The notes under the pieces were generated by a model. The model searched no databases. It was not told the DNA's origin and worked only from the letters and a program-made list of their open reading frames with translations. Source: DAOWGG01 sp965369815 (GTDB lineage: Bacteria > Patescibacteriota > Gracilibacteria > UM-FILTER-43-11). Taken from it: DNA of 64,000 nucleotides. A program made the translations under genes and the position numbers. Location of the stretch: assembly GCA_965369815.1 (NCBI GenBank), contig CBDUQS010000001.1:1-64000 (forward strand), written 5' to 3'. Below, piece by piece: positions 25,560 through 33,841 of this stretch (the first letter of the stretch is position 1; each line of letters begins with the position of its first letter).

Positions 25560-25590
25560 TAAAGAGCCTCGCTTCGGTGGGGCTTTTTTG
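25560..25590 (+). terminator. intrinsic terminator after clpP
   Basis: AGCCTCGC-TTCG-GTGGGGCT hairpin followed by TTTTTT, about 15 bases after the clpP stop. Confidence 0.8.
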
Positions 25591-25604
25591 ATGTTTGAAA
25601 GTAA

Positions 25605-25632
25605 TTGACAAATTACAATGATATGTTAAGAT
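25605..25632 (+). promoter_or_regulatory. promoter of the Tat-exported protein gene
   Basis: TTGACA (25605-25610) and TAAGAT (25627-25632) with a 16-base spacer. The start of transcription would be near 25640, about 12 bases before the ATG at 25652, which supports the long form of the protein. Confidence 0.7.
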
Positions 25633-25651
25633 AGATTTCTTAATAGCCTCC

Positions 25652-27160
25652 ATGAACAAGGGAAAGCATAAACATACAGCCGATACTGAACTAAGTAGAT
25701 TAAGAAATAAGTTTAGTAACAAGCCGGATTCACTATCCGAATCTCAGCGCAATCGTCTTAAGGAATTGTTAGCTAGCAAAAAGGAAAAGAGGGGGCTTAC
25801 TGCCAATGAACAGGATATGATTAGGCGGCTTGGTATGAGCCGTCGGAATTTTTTAAGAATCGGATTAGGTGTTGGAAGTGCTACCTTAATAGGTAGTGTT
25901 TATGGCATTGGTGGGTTGTTACAAGATGAAAGTACTGACAAATCGGCGCAGGGAAAGTTGGTAGAAAAGCCTAAAGAGATAAAAAAGTCAGAAGATTCAT
26001 CCGAACAGTTCCCCTTGCCTGAATGGGCCAAGGAAATTGAGTTGCCTAAGGTTGAATTTAGTGATGAGCCTTTTGATTGGAGTGAAGAAAAAAAAGCTCA
26101 ATTTTATTTGCCAGATGGAATGAGTGCTGAAAAGAGTAAAGTGCTGACCAGAGAATTTGAGGGCAAATTTTTGAAAACTAGGCATTTATTGGAAAAAGCT
26201 AACGATTTAGAAAAACGTATACAAATATTAGACAATTTCCTTTTCAGTTTAATAGAAGGTTTCTTAAATTTAGACACTGAAAATAAAATTAAAGGAGAAG
26301 AAATAAAGTTGAATACACCACAGTTTTGGCAAGTATGGGAGAAGGTATCCAGAACCTTAGCTTTTAATGATATATTTGTTAGCCTTGGAAAATTTGCTGA
26401 TTTTACTTTTCATAAAGTAAAAAGATTAGGAAGATGCAGAGTTCAAAATGCAGAAAACAATGTCGAAGTACCGATTATGGCAACCACTGAAGATTGGTGG
26501 CATTTTTCGGCCAAAAATAAACTTTCAATGAAAGATATAGGGACTTATTATGATTTAAATAATGCCATTGTAATGCATCAGCATAAGGGTGCTTCTGCTT
26601 TGGGAGATTTAATACGCACCATATCGCCAGATGTTTATCGTAATTTTATGCCTAGCAATGTTCACTATGAAAGATTAAAAAAGGCTTACACAGATGCTCA
26701 TGTGTTTCATGAGGGGGCCCATGCAGCACTATCCAGAATTTATAAATTTCCTATAAGGCAAGGTGATGTGGCTTTTGGCAGAGTCCCTAAAATTAATTTT
26801 GCGGATCTCCCGATCGAATTTCAAACTGCGACAGCAAGAGAAATTCACGAATTAGGATCTGTGGGTTTTGGATTAATGAATGCGGGAATATCAGCAAAAT
26901 TATATGCCTTAAATGCTGCTACGATAACGAAAAGAAAGGCATATTGGTTATCTTCATTGATGTTGAGATCAGAAATCACGAATTTACCGAATGTGAGCGA
27001 TGAGCTTAAAGATCAGATTCATAGCAACGCCTTAAAAGGGAAAAAAATGGGTAGAGTGATGGAGTTGGCTTTAGCCGGAGCCGATGATGATCAGCTTTTT
27101 TTCATTGGCGAGAAGATGGCCAAACTTTGTTTATATTTAATTCAGCAAGAAAAAAAGTAA
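25652..27160 (+). CDS. Tat-signal protein with HExxH motif (putative exported metalloprotease)
   Basis: 502 residues. A 60-residue charged N-terminus precedes a twin-arginine signal, SRRNFLRIGLGVGSATLIGS (about 63-82), so the folded protein is probably exported by the Tat system. The mature region is helical. VFHEGAHAAL places an HExxH zinc-protease-type motif at His353-His357, and a possible third ligand lies in TAREIHELGS about 50 residues later. No named peptidase family was recognised. The N-terminal extension before the twin arginines is unusually long, and Met62 is an alternative start. The promoter position favours the long form. Monocistronic. Confidence 0.68.
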   Translation: MNKGKHKHTADTELSRLRNKFSNKPDSLSESQRNRLKELLASKKEKRGLTANEQDMIRRLGMSRRNFLRIGLGVGSATLIGSVYGIGGLLQDESTDKSAQGKLVEKPKEIKKSEDSSEQFPLPEWAKEIELPKVEFSDEPFDWSEEKKAQFYLPDGMSAEKSKVLTREFEGKFLKTRHLLEKANDLEKRIQILDNFLFSLIEGFLNLDTENKIKGEEIKLNTPQFWQVWEKVSRTLAFNDIFVSLGKFADFTFHKVKRLGRCRVQNAENNVEVPIMATTEDWWHFSAKNKLSMKDIGTYYDLNNAIVMHQHKGASALGDLIRTISPDVYRNFMPSNVHYERLKKAYTDAHVFHEGAHAALSRIYKFPIRQGDVAFGRVPKINFADLPIEFQTATAREIHELGSVGFGLMNAGISAKLYALNAATITKRKAYWLSSLMLRSEITNLPNVSDELKDQIHSNALKGKKMGRVMELALAGADDDQLFFIGEKMAKLCLYLIQQEKK

Positions 27161-27236
27161 TAAATTTACTACATCGTTCTCATATTCATGCTTATTAATC
27201 AATCCGACAGCACGAGCTTTTTTGATGGTGATCATT

Positions 27237-27267
27237 TTGACAAAAATAAAAACTAATATAGTATAAA
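27237..27267 (+). promoter_or_regulatory. probable promoter of the 127-residue protein gene
   Basis: TTGACA at 27237-27242 is followed by an AT-rich TATAGTATAAAA block (27257-27268). The spacing to the best -10 hexamer is not ideal (14 or 19 bases). Confidence 0.4.
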
Positions 27268-27285
27268 ACCCTTTTACATAACTGT

Positions 27286-27669
27286 ATGCATTCTCCCTCC
27301 CCCTTAAAATTAGTGCATTCTGCTCCCGAAAAGCAAAAAAAAGTGCAAAAAAAAGTGAGGGAGTCTGTTCGAAGAATCCTATGTGCAATCAATTTAATAT
27401 TTGGCTTTCGTCAACTGGAGATGGGGGAAGAATCAAGAACTTTGAGATTGATGAATCGAAGAAGAATAGCACATCTAGCCAATCATCATGAGTACGGTCA
27501 ATTGGAGGTTATAAAAGGAGGTGGGGACCCTGAAGAGAGTATAGAGGTTTTACTAGAGAAATTTAGAATAAAATGTCATATACGCTCTTATCATATCCTG
27601 AGATTGCTAAGGGGAAAAAAAGAAGAGGGGAATGTGAGATATAAATTATTCGAACGGCTCAATAAATAA
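27286..27669 (+). CDS. small basic protein of unknown function
   Basis: 127 residues, Lys/Arg-rich, with a strongly basic N-terminal third (EKQKKVQKKVRESVRRIL) and helical segments. No membrane segment, Cys pairs or known motif. It ends 52 bases before tgt. The TTGACA upstream and the open frame support it being real, but no homologue is recognised. Confidence 0.5.
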   Translation: MHSPSPLKLVHSAPEKQKKVQKKVRESVRRILCAINLIFGFRQLEMGEESRTLRLMNRRRIAHLANHHEYGQLEVIKGGGDPEESIEVLLEKFRIKCHIRSYHILRLLRGKKEEGNVRYKLFERLNK

Positions 27670-27706
27670 AGGGTAATGGCTTCAGATTTTATTGGACGAG
27701 GCTTTT

Positions 27707-27715
27707 TGTTATACT
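27707..27715 (+). promoter_or_regulatory. extended -10 promoter of tgt
   Basis: TTGTTATACT contains TG-T-TATACT. The -10 ends only six bases before the tgt ATG at 27722, so the message would be leaderless or nearly so. Confidence 0.45.
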
Positions 27716-27721
27716 GCTCGC

Positions 27722-28813
27722 ATGTTCAATCTACTCAAGCAATCTGGCAACGCTCGTCGCGGAACTTTAAAAACTGCTCATGGGGAAATTCAAACCCCAT
27801 TTTTCATGACGATCGGAACGGTCGGGGCAATCAAAGGTCTTATCCCCTCAGAGGTGCGTGAACTGGGTGGTCAGGTGATTCTAAGTAACACTTACCACCT
27901 TCACCTTCGCCCCGGTGAAGATATAGTGGAGAAAGCAGGTGGGTTACACGGATTTATGAATTGGGATGGGCCGATTTTAACCGACAGTGGGGGATATCAG
28001 GTTTTTTCTTTAGCAAAAATGCGAAAACTCAAAGAAGAAGGGGTAGAATTTCAGTCTCATCTCGATGGCTCCAAAATATTCCTCAGCCCCGAAAAAGCGA
28101 TTGGAATTCAACAAAAACTCAATTCCGATATTATGATGTGTTTGGATGAATGTCCGGGAGCGAGTCAGGATCGAGCGTATGTAGAAAGGTCACTCGGTTT
28201 AACCACTCGATGGGCCAAACGGTGCAAAGAAGCGCATTCAAACAATAATCTATTATTCGGCATTGTTCAGGGTGGAATGCACGCCGATCTTCGTGAAAAA
28301 TCCGCCAAAGAACTTACTGAAATCGGTTTTGATGGCTATGCAATTGGTGGCCTTTCGGTCGGCGAACCAAATCAAACCATGTACGAAATACTCGAAGCAA
28401 CGTGCCCTGTCTTACCCGAAGATAGACCTCGTTATTTAATGGGAGTTGGAACCCCACAAGATATTTTAGAGGGGGTGGAAAGAGGGGTTGATATGTTTGA
28501 TTGTGTGATGCCAACAAGGAACGCTCGTCACGGTCATTTGTTTACCTCGAAAGGGATTGTGCGGATTAGAAAAGAGGAATTTAAAGAAGATTTCACACCG
28601 CTCGATTCAGAGTGTGAGTGTTACACCTGTAAAAACTTCACGAAGGCATATTTACGCCATTTATATGTTGCCAACGAAATCCTCAGCATCCGCCTAAACA
28701 CGCTTCATAACGTCGCCTTTTATTTGAATTTAATGCGTCAGATCCGAGAGGCGATTGAAGAAGATCGGTTTGACGAATTTAAGAAAAGTAAACTCAATGA
28801 ACTTGCCTCCTAG
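27722..28813 (+). CDS. tgt: queuine tRNA-ribosyltransferase (tRNA-guanine transglycosylase)
   Basis: 363 residues from ATG 27722. The upstream in-frame start at 27692 adds a segment unlike the family. TGT exchanges guanine-34 of GUN-anticodon tRNAs for a queuosine precursor. Hallmarks are RRGTLKTAHGEIQTPFFM, the substrate loop DSGGYQVFSL with the catalytic-type Asp, FGIVQGGMHADLR, the nucleophile region VDMFDCVMPTRNARHG, and the zinc site C-x-C-x2-C..H (CECYTCKNF..YLRHLY). An extended -10 (TGTTATACT, 27707-27715) ends six bases before the ATG, suggesting a leaderless message. The downstream gene overlaps by 17 bases. Confidence 0.96.
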   Translation: MFNLLKQSGNARRGTLKTAHGEIQTPFFMTIGTVGAIKGLIPSEVRELGGQVILSNTYHLHLRPGEDIVEKAGGLHGFMNWDGPILTDSGGYQVFSLAKMRKLKEEGVEFQSHLDGSKIFLSPEKAIGIQQKLNSDIMMCLDECPGASQDRAYVERSLGLTTRWAKRCKEAHSNNNLLFGIVQGGMHADLREKSAKELTEIGFDGYAIGGLSVGEPNQTMYEILEATCPVLPEDRPRYLMGVGTPQDILEGVERGVDMFDCVMPTRNARHGHLFTSKGIVRIRKEEFKEDFTPLDSECECYTCKNFTKAYLRHLYVANEILSIRLNTLHNVAFYLNLMRQIREAIEEDRFDEFKKSKLNELAS

Positions 28814-29156
28814 GTCAAATCTCACCGACAAAAAATACAGCGAGATCAAAAAATTGATCGAGGATTTAGGGGTAAATCTGGACGACATCGAAGAAAAATT
28901 TATTGCTGGAGGGGGGCGTGGAGGACAAAAAATCAATAAATCCACCAGTACCGTTCAGCTCAAGCATATTCCAACGGGCACAATTATTAAATATCAGAAG
29001 CACCGTGAAAGAGCGATGAATCGAGTTTTGGCATTGCGAGAGCTTTTAGAAAAGCTAAATCCTGACTCCAAAAAGGCAAAAGAAATCGAAAAAATAAAAA
29101 AACAAAAAAGGCGTCGGAAGCGCAGAGGGATTGACGAAAAAGAAGGTTTAGTGTAA
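28797..29156 (+). CDS. GGQ-domain release-factor-like protein (ArfB/PrfH type)
   Basis: 119 residues from ATG 28797. The longer frame from 28755 lies fully inside tgt. A single release-factor domain 3 has the hallmark GGGRGGQKINKSTSTVQL, whose GGQ loop hydrolyses peptidyl-tRNA. It is followed by the conserved QKHRERAMNRVLALRELLEKL helix and a strongly basic tail (KKQKRRRKRRG). It lacks the stop-codon-reading domain, so a ribosome-rescue role like ArfB (YaeJ) is the best inference. The start overlaps the tgt stop by 17 bases, so the two are translationally coupled. Confidence 0.85.
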   Translation: MNLPPRSNLTDKKYSEIKKLIEDLGVNLDDIEEKFIAGGGRGGQKINKSTSTVQLKHIPTGTIIKYQKHRERAMNRVLALRELLEKLNPDSKKAKEIEKIKKQKRRRKRRGIDEKEGLV

Positions 29157-29202
29157 AAAGGAGTTAGAAAACAAAAAGAAACTTGGTAGCCACTAAAAAC
29201 CT

Positions 29203-29231
29203 TTGACCGAGAAAAGGCGCTCTGCTAGAAT
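29203..29231 (+). promoter_or_regulatory. promoter of the GGDEF protein gene
   Basis: TTGACC (29203-29208), 17-base spacer, TAGAAT (29226-29231). The start of transcription is about 29238, 42 bases before ATG 29280. Confidence 0.7.
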
Positions 29232-29279
29232 CCTGCCGACTTTTATGAGCCTCATAGGTTTCTGAAATAAAAAATTATT

Positions 29280-30377
29280 ATGATCACGGTTGTTTATCCA
29301 TTTTACAATATCGGTTGGTGTGAAAATCGAATGATTTACAATAGTAGACTTGGGCAATTAAGAGATCGGCCAGTATTGGAAAAGTCTGCCCTGAAAGAAA
29401 AGATAAGTACATCAACTCTTCAAATCGGAAATGATTCTCTGGATCAGTATCTGAAGGATCATCCTGATATTGGGATGAAGCTTTTTCCGCTTAAAGAGGG
29501 GAGGGTTGGTGAGCGCCTTAAATATATGGTAATCAAAACCATTGCGGAAAAGGTTGAGACATTCATGGTTCGGAATAAATACCAGTTGGAGCGGTTTCTT
29601 GAAAAACCAGAATCGACAGAAGACGTAGAAGCGCTTATTAAAAATGTTGCTTATGAAATTGCCGAAGCAGTTTGCTATGCGATGGAGTTGGAGTCCAGAA
29701 TCAATGTCGATGCGTTAACCGCTTTACCGAATCGTGGGGCTTTTGAGGAGCGCTTGCGGGAAGAGATTTCCAGGGCAGTTCGCAACGACAGTCCTCTTTG
29801 CTTACTAGTGGTGGATTTAGATAAATTCAAATGGATTAATGACAAATACGGACATCGCGCAGGAGATGAAGTGTTGAGGGAGATTTCAAGACGCCTTAGG
29901 AACAAAGAAGATGAAGAAAGGATTCTAAGAGATTCAGATTTTGTGTCGCGGTATGGGGGGGATGAATTAACCATCTTACTTCCAAATACAACCAAGGAAG
30001 AGGGCAACATCGCTGCTTATCGCATTTCACAGGCGATCAGAGGAAAACAATGCACCGTTGGCAAAAATGGCTCAAGTAGATCAGTCGACTTGTCAGTAAG
30101 TATCGGCGTTAGTGGATTCACTGGAGGATATACGGATCCGAAGGGCGAGAAAATGTTCGAAGAAGCGGATGACAACCTTTACATCCTTAAGGGTGAAATG
30201 AGTGATCAGGAGGGGGTCCAGAAAGATCGCCGTGGGCAGATCGCCTGCGATGGAAGAGTTCTTGAAGAATCAGACCTTGTAAGAACGCTCGAGGAAAATA
30301 AGAACCTTCAAATGCCAGGTGATCACCGTTTTATTGCAGATGTAGAAAGAGAAAGAATTTTAGAACTGGTTCAATAG
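29280..30377 (+). CDS. GGDEF-domain protein (putative diguanylate cyclase)
   Basis: 365 residues, no membrane segments. A helical N-terminal part (about 1-140) precedes a GGDEF domain: DALTALPNRGAFEERL (about 143-158), LLVVDLDKFKWINDKYGHRAGDEVL, and the signature RYGGDELTIL at about 224-233. GGDEL replaces GGDEF/GGEEF, which leaves the metal and substrate acids intact. The normal inhibitory site R-x-x-D five residues before the signature is present as RDSD-FVSRYGGDE. It would make c-di-GMP, a second messenger that often controls type IV pili. No EAL or PilZ protein is in the window. Confidence 0.88.
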   Translation: MITVVYPFYNIGWCENRMIYNSRLGQLRDRPVLEKSALKEKISTSTLQIGNDSLDQYLKDHPDIGMKLFPLKEGRVGERLKYMVIKTIAEKVETFMVRNKYQLERFLEKPESTEDVEALIKNVAYEIAEAVCYAMELESRINVDALTALPNRGAFEERLREEISRAVRNDSPLCLLVVDLDKFKWINDKYGHRAGDEVLREISRRLRNKEDEERILRDSDFVSRYGGDELTILLPNTTKEEGNIAAYRISQAIRGKQCTVGKNGSSRSVDLSVSIGVSGFTGGYTDPKGEKMFEEADDNLYILKGEMSDQEGVQKDRRGQIACDGRVLEESDLVRTLEENKNLQMPGDHRFIADVERERILELVQ

Positions 30378-30383
30378 TGTGAG

Positions 30384-30758
30384 CTATTCACCGCCAGTAA
30401 TTGCATTTTTTAGGTCACCCATCTTATCCGAAATTCCCCCTAGATTGTCGGAAGTGGATTTAAGTTGATTGAGTGATTCGTAGAATTCTTTGTACTGGCC
30501 ACTGACCTGACTAAAATCAACATTGTCGTTTACAAATCGGAATAAGTAGAATCCACCAACGATAGGGAATATAATAAACACGAGGAAGAATATAAAACTG
30601 ATAATCGCTCGCACGATTGCCAAGTGCCGAACGGTTTTTTGATATTTCAGAACCTTATCAACCTTCTCCTCAAGAATAGCCAGAGAGGTTTGATTGGATT
30701 TTGGTTCAGCTTTGGGGATTTCTTTTTTTGGGGTCTCTTGTAAATTGATGTCTTCCAT
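30384..30758 (-). CDS. small single-pass membrane protein
   Basis: 124 residues. An N-terminal Lys/Glu/Pro-rich disordered part is followed by a predicted helix (LEEKVDKVLKYQKTV). One or two membrane-spanning stretches lie at about 46-75 (AIVRAIISFIFFLVFIIFPIVGGFYLF). The C-terminal helical region is rich in Ser/Asp/Leu (YESLNQLKSTSDNLGGISDKMGDL). No family recognised. It starts 10 bases after the aspS stop on the same strand, so it is cotranscribed with aspS. Confidence 0.65.
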   Translation of the reverse strand: MEDINLQETPKKEIPKAEPKSNQTSLAILEEKVDKVLKYQKTVRHLAIVRAIISFIFFLVFIIFPIVGGFYLFRFVNDNVDFSQVSGQYKEFYESLNQLKSTSDNLGGISDKMGDLKNAITGGE

Positions 30759-30768
30759 GGTGGTGAGG

Positions 30769-32541
30769 TTAGTCTTTTATATTAATAGTTTTAACATTGG
30801 CTTCTGCCACTTGATTTTCTGGCATTTCAGAAGGAGCGCCAAGGGTGAGATCTTTCGCTTTCTGATCTTTTGGAAAGGCGATCACTTCGCGGATATTCGG
30901 TTCACCGGCAAACAACATCACCAATCGGTCCAATCCCCAGGCAATTCCGCCATGAGGAGGAGCGCCATAGCTGAAAGCTTCGAGCATATGTCCAAAGCGC
31001 ATTTCAGCATCTTCGGGGGTGATTCTTAAGATTTCAAAGATCTGTTCTTGAAGTTTTTTCTCGTGGATACGAATACTTCCTCCGCCAATTTCATTGCCGT
31101 TTAAAACCACGTCGTAGGCAATCGCACGAGCTTGAACAGGGTCGTTATCTAGCACTTCTCGGTCTTCATCCATCGGGCGAGTGAAAGGGTGATGCATGGC
31201 ACCAATCTGCCCGGTTTCTTTCTCAAATTCAAACATGGGGAATTCATTCACCCAGCAGTAGGCAAAGACATTTTCATCCATCAGTTCAAGTTTCTTCCCG
31301 CAAGCCAATCGAACCTGCCCCAGTGCCTCGCAAGCCGTGTTGAATTGGTCGGCACCGAAGAAGACAATGTCACCTGTTTTAGCCCCTGTTGCTTCAGTAA
31401 TTTTTTCGACAATCTCATCGCTTAAAAACTTAAGAATAGGAGATTTAATCCCTTCTTCTTTGTAGACGAAGTAAGCAAGTCCTTTCGCACCGTAAATTTT
31501 AGCCACCTCTTCTAATTTATCAATTTCACTTCGTGTCCAGTCAGCCGCTCCTTCTACGCGTAATGCCTTTACAACACCACCCGATTCCACCACTCCAGAG
31601 AATACTTTGAAATCGCAATGAGCCACTAAATCCGAAACATCAATTATCTCCATTTCAAAGCGAACATCAGGCTTATCAGAACCAAATCGGCTCATAGCTT
31701 CATGCCAAGAGTAAATAGGGAAAGGAGTTTCTTGAATCTTCTTTTCAGGAACAAATTTTTTCGTCAATTGAATAAGTAGCCCCTCGTTGATTTTCATAAT
31801 ATCTTTCTCTTCCACGAACGACATTTCCACATCCAATTGAGTGAATTCAGGCTGTCGATCACCACGCTGATCCTCGTCGCGGAAGCAACGGGCGATTTGA
31901 AAGTACTTATCAAATCCTGCAATCATTAGCATTTGCTTTAACTGCTGAGGACTTTGTGGGAGCACAAAAAACTTTCCAGGATAAAGACGTGAAGGCACCA
32001 TGTATTCACGACTTCCCTCAGGGGTTCCTTTGATTAAAATTGGGGTTTCTATCTCAAGAAAATCATTTTCATCCATATAATCCCGAATCGTTTTAACCAA
32101 CTTATGACGAAGGATCATATTGTCTTTCATTCGATCATGACGCAGGTCGAGATATCGGTATTTTAAACGAAGCTCTTCGTTAACATTTTTTTCCTGATCG
32201 ATTTCAAACGGGGGAGTTTTAGATTCATTAAGAATCTCCATTTCATGGATATAAACCTCAACTTCACCTGTTTTTAAATTTTTATTAGCTTGTCCTTCCA
32301 GTCGTTTTCGCACTTCTCCAGTAACTTTAATAACATATTCAGAGCGCACTGAATTGGCAATTTTCCAAGCTGCTTCATTAACATTCGGATCAAAAACAAT
32401 CTGGGTCAATCCGTAGCGATCTCGAAGATCGATAAAAATAATTCCTCCGTGGTCACGTCGGCGATGAACCCATCCGCTCAAAGTGCTAGTTTGACCTTCG
32501 TCAGAAAGTCGTAAGTCGTTACAAGTGTGTGTTCTGTACAT
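30769..32541 (-). CDS. aspS: aspartate--tRNA ligase, bacterial type
   Basis: 590 residues, the length of bacterial AspRS. The order is an OB-fold anticodon domain (YRTHTCNDLRLSDEGQTSTLSGWVHRRRDHGG..), class II core motif 1, motif 2 (YFQIARCFRDEDQRGDRQPEFTQLDVEMSF) and the bacterial GAD insertion (about 285-420). The C-terminal motif 3 is APPHGGIAWGLDRLVMLFAGEPNIREVIAFPK. In organisms with GatCAB (gatB is at 23.5 kb) AspRS may be non-discriminating and also load tRNA-Asn. That cannot be decided from the sequence here. Confidence 0.98.
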   Translation of the reverse strand: MYRTHTCNDLRLSDEGQTSTLSGWVHRRRDHGGIIFIDLRDRYGLTQIVFDPNVNEAAWKIANSVRSEYVIKVTGEVRKRLEGQANKNLKTGEVEVYIHEMEILNESKTPPFEIDQEKNVNEELRLKYRYLDLRHDRMKDNMILRHKLVKTIRDYMDENDFLEIETPILIKGTPEGSREYMVPSRLYPGKFFVLPQSPQQLKQMLMIAGFDKYFQIARCFRDEDQRGDRQPEFTQLDVEMSFVEEKDIMKINEGLLIQLTKKFVPEKKIQETPFPIYSWHEAMSRFGSDKPDVRFEMEIIDVSDLVAHCDFKVFSGVVESGGVVKALRVEGAADWTRSEIDKLEEVAKIYGAKGLAYFVYKEEGIKSPILKFLSDEIVEKITEATGAKTGDIVFFGADQFNTACEALGQVRLACGKKLELMDENVFAYCWVNEFPMFEFEKETGQIGAMHHPFTRPMDEDREVLDNDPVQARAIAYDVVLNGNEIGGGSIRIHEKKLQEQIFEILRITPEDAEMRFGHMLEAFSYGAPPHGGIAWGLDRLVMLFAGEPNIREVIAFPKDQKAKDLTLGAPSEMPENQVAEANVKTINIKD

Positions 32542-32621
32542 AATTTGTTAATTATTTCCGCTTTATTTTAGGGGAAAATTTTTGCATAAGCAATGTTGGA
32601 ATAAACTAAAAACTAGATATT

Positions 32622-32660
32622 TTTTCGAATTTCGGATTTCGATATTCGATTTTCCACGAA
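32622..32660. repeat. TTCGAATTTCGGATTTCG intergenic repeat
   Basis: TTTTTCGAATTTCGGATTTCGATATTCGATTTT lies just after the stop of the threonylcarbamoyl-AMP synthase gene. It is of the same type as the repeats at 3838, 61898 and 62010, and those inside carB, alr and rsmH. Confidence 0.65.
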
Positions 32661-32666
32661 GTGGAT

Positions 32667-33308
32667 TTATTCCTTAACAGAAACCCCCAAAATAGCTTCA
32701 AGCTGAGAAGCCGTTAAAGGACCTTTTCTTAAAACATGAAGGTGATTTTTTTTAATCTCAAGTACTGTAGAAGCTTTGCCACTCCCTTCTAATCTCCCCT
32801 CAAAAACCAAGTCAGGTTTAAATTCAGACTTTTTAAAATTCTTAATAACTTCATCGTGACTGAAGCACAAATCAGTTCCAGAACAATTAGCGCTAGTGGT
32901 AATAAGCGGTCCACCAAAAGAAAGTAAAATATCTTGAGTTTTGTCATGAAGTGGAACGCGGAGACCGACGGTATCCATATCAGGAAAGTAATGATGAGGG
33001 ATCATTGGCCCCTTTGGCAAAATAAGAGTGACAGGACTTGGAAAAAGTTGCTTTGCCACAAAGCTACCAAAATCATCCAATTTTACGTACTGACGAATTT
33101 TCAATTGCTCGGGGACCGAAATCATAATGCTCATCGGTTTTTTATAATCCCTTCCTTTGATGAGCTGAATTTTTTCAACCACTTTTTCGTTCATTAAATC
33201 AGCTGCTAGTCCAAAACAGGTATCAGCAGGGTGCGCCACAACGCCACCTTTTTTCAGGATTTCAACAGCTTCTTTAAGTGTTTCCGAGTTGAATGGGAGG
33301 ACTTTCAT
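32667..33308 (-). CDS. tsaC: L-threonylcarbamoyladenylate synthase (Sua5/YciO/YrdC family)
   Basis: 213 residues from the Met at 33308 (MKVLPFNSETLKEAVEILKKGG). A start at 33329 adds seven residues. The family makes threonylcarbamoyl-AMP for t6A37 in tRNAs. Hallmarks are GGVVAHPADTCFGLAADL, IKGRDYKKPMSIMI with the K-R-x-x-x-K-P substrate site, VTLILPKGP, GLRVPLHD, and PLITTSANCSGTDLC near residue 165. It is a single YrdC domain with no Sua5 C-terminal extension. Other t6A genes are not in the window. Confidence 0.9.
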   Translation of the reverse strand: MKVLPFNSETLKEAVEILKKGGVVAHPADTCFGLAADLMNEKVVEKIQLIKGRDYKKPMSIMISVPEQLKIRQYVKLDDFGSFVAKQLFPSPVTLILPKGPMIPHHYFPDMDTVGLRVPLHDKTQDILLSFGGPLITTSANCSGTDLCFSHDEVIKNFKKSEFKPDLVFEGRLEGSGKASTVLEIKKNHLHVLRKGPLTASQLEAILGVSVKE

Positions 33309-33374
33309 AGGATTTGCAAAGAAATACATAACCTTACGTTACGTTCTTTTTTTATTTTTTTCAAATTTTATCTT

Positions 33375-33660
33375 TAAAATACTAAGGTGAGCGATGGTGT
33401 TTGTCTGAAAAAGTACCTCGCCCGAAATTTCCTTTCTACTGGTCATAGTTGGATGAATATCAGAAAATACACATCACAAGCTAGCTTTGGATTCATTCGG
33501 ACATTCAACCCCTTTGCGCCGAGCGATAATCGTCCGGACAACGAGCTGAATAATGCCGACCGCTACAAGAATAAATGGTAAAATGCTTACAAATGTTTCC
33601 CAAGTCATTGGCAGATCCTTTCATTTGGATGGACAAACACCATCTCACCTCAGTATTTTA
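33375..33660. mobile_element. 30-bp inverted repeats enclosing a 44-residue membrane protein gene
   Basis: 33375-33405 and the complement of 33632-33660 match at 28 of 29 positions apart from a 2-base bulge (left AAAATACTAAGGTGAG.., right complement AAAATACTGAGGTGAG..). They enclose 226 bases holding one small minus-strand gene with a good Shine-Dalgarno site. The transcript would fold into a long stem around the whole gene. No transposase is present. Confidence 0.65.
33474..33608 (-). CDS. 44-residue small membrane protein
   Basis: ATG at 33608 to TGA at 33474. One hydrophobic helix (about 6-26: FVSILPFILVAVGIIQLVVR) is followed by a basic patch (RTIIARRKG) and a short polar tail with one Cys (GVECPNESKASL). 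AAAGGA lies 8-9 bases before the ATG, one of the best Shine-Dalgarno sites in the window, which argues the gene is real despite its size. On the minus strand a TATAAAAT block near 33690 could be its -10. It is enclosed by 30-bp inverted repeats whose right arm lies just upstream of the ribosome site. Function unknown; single-helix toxins or small regulators of membrane complexes look like this. Confidence 0.65.
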   Translation of the reverse strand: MTWETFVSILPFILVAVGIIQLVVRTIIARRKGVECPNESKASL

Positions 33661-33823
33661 ATACGTTAAAGAGCAACGGATTCCTATTTTATACAGACTA
33701 CCTCTACCTGTCTATTGAAAATTAAAAAAAAATCCACTAAACTGTTTTGGAAAATGATCAAAAAAATCAATCCACATTTCGATTCAGCCTTAATCTGTGA
33801 CGAGCAGGAGAGGGCTTATTTTT

Positions 33824-33829
33824 TATAAT
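33824..33829 (+). promoter_or_regulatory. -10 element of carB
   Basis: A perfect TATAAT 12 bases before the carB ATG at 33842 would give a leader of about six bases. The -35 region is weak. Confidence 0.45.
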
Positions 33830-33841
33830 TCAAATTCATTC

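Noticed and set aside
33387..33581. 64-residue plus-strand frame in the inverted-repeat cassette
   Set aside because: The opposite strand has a better small gene with a Shine-Dalgarno site and a clear membrane helix. The plus frame starts inside the repeat arm.
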